A program made the translations under genes and the position numbers. 48,746 nt of DNA, from the NCBI GenBank assembly GCA_028688815.1, contig JAQTXJ010000007.1, positions 1 through 48,746 on the forward strand, read 5' to 3'. Positions 17,758-24,834 of this stretch are shown here, one piece after another (the stretch's first letter is position 1; each line of letters opens with the position of its first letter). The stretch is from a bacterium (GTDB taxonomy: Bacteria; Hydrothermota; UBA3073; JACQXS01; JAQTXJ01). Below the pieces are notes generated by a model, which was given only the letters and a program-made list of their open reading frames with translations, made no database searches and was not told the origin of the DNA.

Positions 17758-18129
17758 TTATTCATTTTCTTTTACAATCTTGTTTAACAACTTTGTCATC
17801 ACGTTCACAGAAATACCGATTTCTTTGATTTCTTTTCCAAACCTTTCCGCATATTGCGCGGCAAGTTTCTCTTTTTCTTCTTCTATTTTCTTTGCGTCTT
17901 CAGTCACAAAAGTTCCCATACCGCGCTTCGATACAAGCATCCCCTCCCTTTCCAATTCGGCATAAGCCCTCGCAACCGTATTCGGATTTACCCCAATCTT
18001 TATTGCCATATCCCTCACAGACATAACCTGCTCCCCCGTTTTCCAATCTCCCCTCACTATAGCCCTCTTTATCCTGTCCATTATCTGCAGGTATATCGCC
18101 CCGCTGCTTATATCAATCTTTATTTCCAT
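17758..18129 (-). CDS. GntR-family (YtrA-type) transcriptional regulator
   Basis: wHTH GDWKTGEQVMSVRDMAIKIGVNPNTVARAYAELEREGMLVSKRGMGTFV. Confidence 0.93.
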   Translation of the reverse strand: MEIKIDISSGAIYLQIMDRIKRAIVRGDWKTGEQVMSVRDMAIKIGVNPNTVARAYAELEREGMLVSKRGMGTFVTEDAKKIEEEKEKLAAQYAERFGKEIKEIGISVNVMTKLLNKIVKENE

Positions 18130-18139
18130 TATATTATTT

Positions 18140-18169
18140 AATAGTGTATTAGCACACTAATACACTATT
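18140..18169. promoter_or_regulatory. putative GntR operator
   Basis: Perfect 13-bp inverted repeat AATAGTGTATTAG-CACA-CTAATACACTATT 11 bp upstream of the gntR start; TTGACA (minus strand) at 18176-18181. Confidence 0.75.
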
Positions 18170-18264
18170 CTTATTTGTCAAGAAAAAATGTTATTTTCCC
18201 GCTTTCTGTTTGTGTTTCTGGGGTTATGGTTTGTGATTTATGGAGGTGTTTTTTAGTAGCGTTT

Positions 18265-18315
18265 TGTCATTTCCGCGAAAGTCGTAGATCCCGCTGTGGC
18301 GGTGTGGGAATCTAT
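18265..18315. repeat. GTCATTTCCGCG...GTGGGAATC dispersed repeat
   Basis: Aligns with 7753-7803 (GTCATTCCCGCGAAAGTC...GGCGGTGGCGGGAATC). Confidence 0.7.
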
Positions 18316-18594
18316 TGCTTAAATGTCTTTCTTCTGCTGCCCATGCCGACTTTTTTGTCTAATCCTGTAAATCCTGTCTAATTTCTGTCATCTGTTTATT
18401 TTTTAACCCTATAATTTCCCGTTCTTTGTATACTCTGTGTTCTCAGTGGTTTTTATTTGTTTTCTGTGATAATCCGTGACAATATTATCTGTTTTCTTGT
18501 CTCTTGAAATCTCTTTAGATCCCTGTTGAAATTTAATGTTTTCTGTGTAATCTTGTGGTTTAATGTTTTTTTTCTCTGCGGTGAATCCTTCTGT

Positions 18595-19287
18595 TTATAG
18601 ATTAAACTTGTTGTATAGCTCTTTTATATCTTTTGTATTTCCGGTTATTTCAAGTATTCTGCCTTTATTTAGCAACATAATTCTATCGCAGAGGTCTATA
18701 ATCATTTGCAAGTCATGGCTTGCAATTATTTTAGTCCCTTCAACTTTAGAAATCAACTCAATAAACCGATTTTTTGCCCACGGGTCAAGCTCACTTGTTG
18801 GCTCATCCAGTAATAAGATTTTGGGAGACATTGATAATACGGTGGCTAATGCAGTTCTTTTCTTCTCGCCAAAACTTAAATGATGGGTAATCCTATCTTC
18901 AAATCCTGATAATCCAACATCAAGAAGAGCTTTTTTTACGCAGGAATAGACTTTCTCTTTTGAAAATCCAAGGTTTATAGGCCCAAAAGCAACATCTTCA
19001 TATACTGTCGGCATAAACAACTGGTCATCCGGATTTTGAAAAACAAAGCCCAAATCCTTTCTTATACTTTGTACATTGCTTTTTGTAAGTTCCGTATTAC
19101 AAATTTTTATTTCCCCTTCAAAAGGGATTATACCGCATAACGCAAGAAATAATGTTGTTTTCCCTGCGCCATTTGGACCGATTATTCCAAGTGTTTCGTT
19201 CTCTTCTACGACGAAATCTATCCCGTTGATTGCTTTCAATCCGTTTGGATAAAGATAACTTACATTGTGACATTCAATAGCTTTCAT
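18595..19287 (-). CDS. cbiO: energy-coupling factor ABC transporter ATPase (CbiO/NikO type)
   Basis: Walker A GPNGAGKTTLF, LSFGEKKR signature, ILLLDEPTSELDP; start at MKAIECHNV gives ATGA overlap with cbiQ. Confidence 0.9.
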   Translation of the reverse strand: MKAIECHNVSYLYPNGLKAINGIDFVVEENETLGIIGPNGAGKTTLFLALCGIIPFEGEIKICNTELTKSNVQSIRKDLGFVFQNPDDQLFMPTVYEDVAFGPINLGFSKEKVYSCVKKALLDVGLSGFEDRITHHLSFGEKKRTALATVLSMSPKILLLDEPTSELDPWAKNRFIELISKVEGTKIIASHDLQMIIDLCDRIMLLNKGRILEITGNTKDIKELYNKFNL

Positions 19288-20093
19288 TTTATTATCAACC
19301 TTATAATGACCATGCAAACTAAAGATAAAGACAGAAATAAAATATCATATCCATTGATTTTTAATCTGTCCAGTGTTTTTGTGTCCCCGGTAAAACCTCT
19401 TAAACACATAGAAGTATAAATTTGTTCCCCCTGGTTATACGATTTAATAAAAAGCATAGCAATAATATTCCCGAATACTCTTGCCTGTGATAAAAAAATG
19501 CTTTTCTTTTTGCCTTTAAAAGACCTTAATTTCCTTGCCCTATCAATAAGAATAACCTTTTCCTGTATAATAAAAAGATAACGATACATCAAAGAAAGAA
19601 TCATTATAAAAATAAAAGGAATACGTAACTTTTTCAGCCCTTCCAATAAACTGTTGAATTGTGTAGTTGCCGATAGGATAATTAATGCTAACGCAGACAA
19701 AAATGCCTTAATAAATATATTCCAAAAAATGACAAGACCCTCATATGTTACGGTTACTTTAAATAACCGGAAATTGTAAGAACCGGCTATTTCCCCATTT
19801 TTCAAAAAAGGAATAAATATCCCTATTAATAAAACAAACGGAATAATTACTAAAGACCTTTTTAGAATATATAATAGCGGGATGCCTGATGTTATCGCTA
19901 TTATAAGGATAAATATAAAGTAAAAAAGAAATTTTATGAAATAAGAGGGCGGAGTGAATACTACAAAAAAAATAAAGAATAAAGAAAATAAAAATTTTAT
20001 CCTTGAGTCTAACCTGTAAATAATGCTATTTAAACTAACCTTACCTGCCTGTTTATTAGGCAGGTAGGTAAAGTTATCTAAATAATTTGTCAT
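19284..20093 (-). CDS. cbiQ: energy-coupling factor transmembrane protein (CbiQ/NikQ type)
   Basis: YRLDSRIKFLFSL, multiple TM helices, ARKLRSFKGKKK, MCLRGFTG. Confidence 0.88.
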   Translation of the reverse strand: MTNYLDNFTYLPNKQAGKVSLNSIIYRLDSRIKFLFSLFFIFFVVFTPPSYFIKFLFYFIFILIIAITSGIPLLYILKRSLVIIPFVLLIGIFIPFLKNGEIAGSYNFRLFKVTVTYEGLVIFWNIFIKAFLSALALIILSATTQFNSLLEGLKKLRIPFIFIMILSLMYRYLFIIQEKVILIDRARKLRSFKGKKKSIFLSQARVFGNIIAMLFIKSYNQGEQIYTSMCLRGFTGDTKTLDRLKINGYDILFLSLSLVCMVIIRLIIK

Positions 20094-20096
20094 AAT

Positions 20097-20387
20097 TTAT
20101 TGCTCTTTCTTTTTAGAAACCAATGCTGTTACTCCAAAAGCTAACCCAAAAACAAGCAAAGTCCCGAGTATTCCTGCAACGGAAGTAGATATCTTTTCCT
20201 GTTTTATCCCCGGAATTAAGTAATCAGGTAACGGACTTTTGATAACATTATGTCCTTCACCTTTTTCAATGAATTCTTTATTTATTGCCACTCTTTCCAA
20301 TCCATCTGGGGATGAAGATGCAAAAGGAGAAATAAAAAGCGCAAGGAAACACGAAACTATTAATCCGGTGAAAATTATCTTTTTCAT
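20097..20387 (-). CDS. PDGLE-domain protein (CbiN/NikN-like small membrane component)
   Basis: SSPDGLERVA motif, N-terminal signal/TM and C-terminal TM; GGAGGA upstream of MKKIIFTG. Confidence 0.85.
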   Translation of the reverse strand: MKKIIFTGLIVSCFLALFISPFASSSPDGLERVAINKEFIEKGEGHNVIKSPLPDYLIPGIKQEKISTSVAGILGTLLVFGLAFGVTALVSKKKEQ

Positions 20388-20397
20388 AGAGTCCTCC

Positions 20398-21024
20398 TTA
20401 TATTTTATCAAGCTCCAGTAAATCCGGTCTTACTTTTAATAAGAAGCTGAAAACAAAAAATGTGATTAGCCCTTCTCCGATACCGATAAAGATATGGACA
20501 ATAGTCATCGCCGGCAATGCAATGTTTAATGGCACAATCCCGGAAATGCCTAACTCAAGGGAACAGGATATTGCTGCCGCCACTGTTGATACCAAACCGG
20601 CAATAAATACCCTGCTCAATAAGTTTTTCTTACTTTTACCGAAAGCAATATACAGGTAATAACCTATAAAAGGACATACGATAGCCATATTAAGCACATT
20701 CGCCCCTAATGCAGTCAGTCCTCCATCCTGGAAAATTAAACACTGCACAACAAGAACTACAGTCAATACAATTGTCCCCCCTAAGGGACCTAATAATATG
20801 CCGGCTAAAGCTCCCCCTACAAAATGCCCTGATGTTCCTCCTGCAACCGGAAAATTAAGCATCTGCGCCGCAAAGATAAAAGCAGCTAATACTCCGTATA
20901 AAGGGATATGTTTGTCTCCTATTTTCTTCTTCGCTTTTGCAAATGCCAATACTAAAACCGTTCCGGAAACTGCCGCAGCCATTATGGCAGTCTTTGCATC
21001 TAAAAATCCGTCAGGTATATGCAT
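20398..21024 (-). CDS. cbiM: cobalt/nickel transport substrate-binding membrane protein CbiM/NikM
   Basis: MHIPDGFLDAKTA N-terminus; FPVAGGTSGHFVGGALAGILLGP. Confidence 0.95.
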   Translation of the reverse strand: MHIPDGFLDAKTAIMAAAVSGTVLVLAFAKAKKKIGDKHIPLYGVLAAFIFAAQMLNFPVAGGTSGHFVGGALAGILLGPLGGTIVLTVVLVVQCLIFQDGGLTALGANVLNMAIVCPFIGYYLYIAFGKSKKNLLSRVFIAGLVSTVAAAISCSLELGISGIVPLNIALPAMTIVHIFIGIGEGLITFFVFSFLLKVRPDLLELDKI

Positions 21025-21032
21025 TTTACCTC

Positions 21033-21665
21033 CTAAAATTCATAATGTAAACCTATCGTTAATAACTTATTTTTTATATTGTATCCCGTATCCAATGCTA
21101 TACAATCTTTTATATGTATCCTGCCTCCCAATAAAATACCTTCTTCGTTCAATATTTCTCCCACAATATCAACTTTTTTAACCGGAAATTCAAATGCGCC
21201 GGAATAACTTATTTCGCCTTTTTCTCCTGAATCTCCCGCGTATTCATAACCTAAATTAAAATGCAAACCTATTAAACCCAGTCCCTTTGAAAAAATACCA
21301 TTAAGAACATAATCGGATGTCCCAAGCTCATTCGTAAAACTAAATGATACCATATCTTTCACCAGCATAAACTTCATACCAATTCCCGAAGGACAAAATA
21401 TATCTTCTTCTAAAGGCTTTACCTGCAATGGCAAAGAAATACCGATGTCCATCCTGTCTGTTATCCCGTGTTTAAAACTTATATTACTGACTTGCTCATC
21501 GGAAGTTATGTCATATCCTAACTCTAACTCGTATTTTCCTTTTTCAACCACACCTGCATCATCCGTGCAAAGCGGCATCGCCCCAAAAGCAACAGCAATA
21601 AAAACATAATTCGACAAAAACAAACAGAGACTCCAGCCTAAAACCCTACTGCTCCACTTCCTCAT
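21033..21665 (-). CDS. putative outer-membrane beta-barrel protein at head of nickel/cobalt uptake operon
   Basis: Signal peptide; PLCTDDAGVVEKGKYELELGYD (MetA-pathway/transporter-like barrel N-terminus); C-terminal aromatic GLHYEF; 9 bp upstream of cbiM. Confidence 0.65.
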   Translation of the reverse strand: MRKWSSRVLGWSLCLFLSNYVFIAVAFGAMPLCTDDAGVVEKGKYELELGYDITSDEQVSNISFKHGITDRMDIGISLPLQVKPLEEDIFCPSGIGMKFMLVKDMVSFSFTNELGTSDYVLNGIFSKGLGLIGLHFNLGYEYAGDSGEKGEISYSGAFEFPVKKVDIVGEILNEEGILLGGRIHIKDCIALDTGYNIKNKLLTIGLHYEF

Positions 21666-21688
21666 ACTACCCCCATTTTTTAGGTTAA

Positions 21689-21717
21689 GGTATCACAAAA
21701 TTAAAAATAGTAATACC
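21689..21717. promoter_or_regulatory. putative NikR operator (uptake operon)
   Basis: GGTATCAC-N13-GTAATACC, 24 bp upstream of the 21665 start; same geometry as the site at nikR. Confidence 0.7.
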
Positions 21718-21737
21718 GACAAGTAAAAAAATATTTG

Positions 21738-22154
21738 TCAGGATAGCTCTTTGCCCGTGCTGGTCGTGCTTAATTTTCCGTGTTTCACTCCGCGTATGCT
21801 TATTAATTTATCTGCCATATCTTTTATATCTTTTCCTTTTCCCTTTACGATAATGACTTCCAGACAATTGTGGTTATCAAGGTGTATATGGGTAGATGAG
21901 ATTATAAAACTATGATGATGATGCTGAAAATCCATTAATTTGTCCAGCAGTTCTCTCGTATCGTGGTCATACACGATGGAAATAGTGCCTATAACCTCTT
22001 TGTTGCCTTCCGTCCATTCCTGTTCTATGAAATTAGCCCTGATTAAATCCCTTATTGCCTCCGAACGGGAAGGATAGTTCTTTTTGGAAATAATCTTGTC
22101 AAAAGTCTCTAACAAATCCTCGGGAAGCGATACTGCAAAACGTATAACCTTCAT
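21738..22154 (-). CDS. nikR: nickel-responsive transcriptional regulator NikR
   Basis: RHH N-terminus [35 protein letters not shown] plus His-rich ACT-like domain [28 protein letters not shown]. Confidence 0.95.
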   Translation of the reverse strand: MKVIRFAVSLPEDLLETFDKIISKKNYPSRSEAIRDLIRANFIEQEWTEGNKEVIGTISIVYDHDTRELLDKLMDFQHHHHSFIISSTHIHLDNHNCLEVIIVKGKGKDIKDMADKLISIRGVKHGKLSTTSTGKELS

Positions 22155-22183
22155 AGTATTACTTTTTTATGATAAGTAATACT
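22155..22183. promoter_or_regulatory. putative NikR autoregulatory operator
   Basis: Perfect inverted repeat AGTATTACTT-N9-AAGTAATACT (core AGTATTAC-N13-GTAATACT) abutting the nikR start codon, downstream of TTGACA at 22187-22192 (minus). Confidence 0.8.
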
Positions 22184-22210
22184 ACTTGTCAAGAAAAAAG
22201 TAATCTCCGT

Positions 22211-22238
22211 TTGTCATTCTGAGCGTAGCGAAGAATCT
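22211..22238. repeat. GTCATTCTGAGCG...GAAGAATCT dispersed repeat
   Basis: Related copies at 24681-24710 and 36311-36345. Confidence 0.7.
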
Positions 22239-22348
22239 CAACCTCTGTAAGGGTAGGTTGGGGCATTAGTCCAACTTGCCATGTTCTGTTGGGAATTCTC
22301 TTTTAATCCCTGTTAACTTTTTCTGTTATTCGTGTTTATTCGCGTTTA

Positions 22349-22409
22349 GTTGGACTTTAGTTCTGCGTTAGCGGAAATTTAGTCCAACTTATACCTGTTT
22401 TAAACAGGT
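22349..22409 (+). repeat. two-hairpin intergenic element
   Basis: GTTGGACT (22349-22356)/AGTCCAAC (22381-22388), TTATACC, then ACCTGTTT-T-AAACAGGT. Confidence 0.8.
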
Positions 22410-22580
22410 GCCATTCGCGGATAAATATTTCTGTTTTTGTTCTTTCCTTCCTTATTTGCTTGCCTTACTCAACCACTTACCTTACTTAACTAACTTAACT
22501 TTTTTATTAAAAGTTTGAATCTTTTTACATATTTCTGCATCTATTGCTATGAATTCCCTAAAAAAAAGGAGGTAATATAT

Positions 22581-23354
22581 ATGTTTGTTGAAAAAAGTTT
22601 GCCGTGGGGAGAAATAAGAGGAAAGCTTTCATTGAGCCCCGAGCAGGCGGAGGAAATGCTCGGATATAAAATGAAACCGGGTGCAAAAGGCGTTGTTTTT
22701 CAAGTAAGAAACGGAAGACAGGTAGTCCTGAGTCTGATGCCGAATAAACCTAAATTTATGAAGGTTAGTAAAAAAATGAAAGCTATACGAACGAAAGTCG
22801 GGACGTTGGGAACTATGGTCGGTGAACATAAAAAAACTCTTGTTATGCCTATATGGCATAAGGAAGCTCGAAAAAATAAATACTTTAGCGGCGCGCAGTT
22901 TTTTACTTCCGTTAACTTACGGCGACTCGGATACTACCCCATTGACTGGATGAAATTACGCATAAGTACGGGAGATATTAAAAAACCTGAGTTCGGCGTA
23001 GAATACTGCCCGGGACGAAATATCGTCGTCCTTAACTTCTCTGAAAATACAGCCAAAAGATTAAAATCGGAAACACTGGAACCTAAAGTGGCGATTTTTT
23101 ATACAAATCATCTTAAACTTTATCACCCTATGGAACGTTATAACTGCGTCGGAGCGTCTTATATAAAACTTCCCGTTAAACTAAAAGGACACTGGGAAAA
23201 GAAAATCCCGATTGTTCTGATGTATCTAAAACAAGGTAATAGATATTCCGAATCCTCAAGCAGGGAACTTAAAAGATGTAAAAATTATGACGGTATTTGT
23301 AATGTGCCATCCATTAATAAAAATTGCTGCCCTTATTTTAAGGGCGAGGAGTAA
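22581..23354 (+). CDS. hypothetical protein, paralogue of 23672-24448 (DUF6266-like N-terminus)
   Basis: AAGGAGG upstream of ATG; LPWGEIRGKL...GVVFQVRNGRQVV resembles the PFGEIRGKLGG...RGKKIVRIYRKPKK of the downstream gene. Confidence 0.7.
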   Translation: MFVEKSLPWGEIRGKLSLSPEQAEEMLGYKMKPGAKGVVFQVRNGRQVVLSLMPNKPKFMKVSKKMKAIRTKVGTLGTMVGEHKKTLVMPIWHKEARKNKYFSGAQFFTSVNLRRLGYYPIDWMKLRISTGDIKKPEFGVEYCPGRNIVVLNFSENTAKRLKSETLEPKVAIFYTNHLKLYHPMERYNCVGASYIKLPVKLKGHWEKKIPIVLMYLKQGNRYSESSSRELKRCKNYDGICNVPSINKNCCPYFKGEE

Positions 23355-23357
23355 ATA

Positions 23358-23390
23358 ATGGCTATATATATAAATTCGCCGTTTGGGTAG
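23358..23390 (+). pseudogene. truncated duplicate of gene start (MAIYINSPFG*)
   Basis: ATGGCTATATATATAAATTCGCCGTTTGGGTAG; same 29 bp as the start of the 23672 gene. Confidence 0.75.
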
Positions 23391-23392
23391 GA

Positions 23393-23429
23393 AGCCCTTG
23401 AGTCCGCTTCAAGCGGACGATTAGGGATT
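23393..23429 (+). repeat. AAGCCCT...AGGGATT hairpin element
   Basis: AAGCCCTTGAGTCCGCTTCAAGCGGACGATTAGGGATT; inner GTCCGCTTCAAGCGGAC palindrome. Confidence 0.8.
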
Positions 23430-23520
23430 GCTATCCGTGTTGAATGCGTAAACTATTAATTTGTCTGTTGAAACAGGTAAAAGGAGGTGTTATGGCTATA
23501 TATATAAATTCGCCGTTTGG
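23423..23520 (+). repeat. 98-bp direct repeat, copy 1 (5' UTR + RBS + start of 23672 gene)
   Basis: Identical to 23603-23700 by line-by-line comparison. Confidence 0.95.
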
Positions 23521-23524
23521 GTAG
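23492..23524 (+). pseudogene. second truncated duplicate of gene start (MAIYINSPFG*) with intact AGGAGG
   Basis: AAAGGAGGTGTTATGGCTATATATATAAATTCGCCGTTTGGGTAG. Confidence 0.8.
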
Positions 23525-23525
23525 G

Positions 23526-23609
23526 AAGCCCTTTCCAGCTACGCTGGATTACTTACAATCCCTTATGCTAATTAGGGATTGTTGTCCGGAATTTTTTACC
23601 GGAGGGATT
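23526..23609 (+). repeat. AAGCCCT...AGGGATT multi-hairpin element
   Basis: Contains CCAGC-TAC-GCTGG, CAATCCCT...AGGGATTG and TCCGG...CCGGA hairpins. Confidence 0.88.
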
Positions 23610-23700
23610 GCTATCCGTGTTGAATGCGTAAACTATTAATTTGTCTGTTGAAACAGGTAAAAGGAGGTGTTATGGCTATATATATAAATTCGCCGTTTGG
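23603..23700 (+). repeat. 98-bp direct repeat, copy 2
   Basis: Identical to 23423-23520, offset 180 bp. Confidence 0.95.
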
Positions 23701-24448
23701 AGAGATTAGAGGTAAACTTGGTGGAGTCGTCGGCACAAGATTGCGAGGTAAAAAAATCGTAAGAATTTATAGAAAACCTAAGAAAGATCCCGGCAGTATA
23801 GCCTTACTTAAAGAACTGAAAAAAGGTAAAATATCCGCTAAAGAAATGAATATCAAAATAGTAAACGTTCGGTTTTTGTTTAAGTTCTTTTCAGGTATGT
23901 CTAAACAGAAATATTCTTCTATTATAGTTCCCGTATGGTCCAACATAGCAAAAGTCTACCAGAACACTCCTTCAAATATGATACATAAATTTAATGTCCC
24001 TGTTTTGTTTAATTCTATACCTGATAAAAATAAACTTTGCGATGAAACAAATATTTTTGATGTGTCGAAAATTGCTTTTACACCGGAAACTTATACACCC
24101 CCCTTTTCCATATCTTCAAACTATAATCCGGAAACCGGGGAAATAAAAGTAAGCTGGCAGGTTACCAAATGGTTTTATGATGCCAAACCTGAAGATAAAG
24201 TCTTTTGCATAGCGGTGTATTTTAAACCAAAATCTCTTTTACTATGGGAACCCAAGAAAGACCCCTGGAATATTTTCAAAATATGGGGAACTGCATTAGT
24301 TCCTGTCGCGCAGTGGAAAGATGAACAAGCTTCTTTGCCAATAGACCCGAATCTTAAACCCGAATACCTGACTACTTTTTTCTTCTTTCAATACTCGAAT
24401 AAACGATATTCAACAACCTATTCCGCCAAACAGGAAGCATTTGCCTAA
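23672..24448 (+). CDS. hypothetical protein (DUF6266-like)
   Basis: AAAGGAGG upstream of ATG; MAIYINSPFGEIRGKLGGVVGTRLRGKKIVRIYRKPKK; start refined from ORF track (23624). Confidence 0.75.
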   Translation: MAIYINSPFGEIRGKLGGVVGTRLRGKKIVRIYRKPKKDPGSIALLKELKKGKISAKEMNIKIVNVRFLFKFFSGMSKQKYSSIIVPVWSNIAKVYQNTPSNMIHKFNVPVLFNSIPDKNKLCDETNIFDVSKIAFTPETYTPPFSISSNYNPETGEIKVSWQVTKWFYDAKPEDKVFCIAVYFKPKSLLLWEPKKDPWNIFKIWGTALVPVAQWKDEQASLPIDPNLKPEYLTTFFFFQYSNKRYSTTYSAKQEAFA

Positions 24449-24465
24449 ATGGGTATAATTTTCTT

Positions 24466-24574
24466 TTCTACCCAGCTTTCCTGTCCGCCATTCTGTTTGG
24501 AGGAAGCTGAGGGTTCTTGGGCTTCAGCCCAAAATGAAATAAACGGGTAGATAGGAGCATCTGCTCCTACTACC
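24466..24574 (+). repeat. post-gene hairpin element, copy B
   Basis: CTACCCAGCTTTCCTGTCCGCC...AGGAAGCTGAGGGTTCTTGGGCTTCAGCCC...GGAGCATCTGCTCC; homologous to 11535-11625. Confidence 0.8.
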
Positions 24575-24758
24575 TCTTTCCTGTTTATCTGTCGTATATG
24601 TCCTATATGACTTATTCCCTTCTGTCATTGGGTAGAGGGCGAGCCCTCGCTCTCATATCTTTCTATTTTTGCCTGCCTTTTTGTCATTCTGAGGCGAAGA
24701 CGAAGAATCTCTTTGTTCCTGTTCTTCTTTCTTCTTTCTTCCTCACTCAACTTATAGA

Positions 24759-24834
24759 AAGCCCTTGCCTGCCCGCCGATTTTCTTGGAGGGAAGCTTTA
24801 GCGATTAGGGATTCGTATCCAGCTTAGCTGGGCT
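24759..24834 (+). repeat. AAGCCCT...AGGGATT-TATCCAGC element overlapping gltX 3' end
   Basis: AAGCCCT...AGGGATT CG TATCCAGC-TTA-GCTGGGCTT. Confidence 0.8.

Noticed and set aside
22349-22388. Integron attC site (GTTRRRY/RYYYAAC-like arms)
   Set aside because: GTTGGAC...GTCCAAC fits the core letters but in the reverse order to an attC; sibling elements have unrelated arm sequences; no integrase present.
23358-23700. Possible CRISPR-like repeat/spacer array from the tandem copies
   Set aside because: Only two to three copies, unit length 98 bp with unequal intervening DNA, and the repeat is a gene start with RBS; no cas genes nearby.
24598-24801. ORF 24598-24801 (+)
   Set aside because: Spans dispersed repeat words and part of the AAGCCCT element; no protein-like features.
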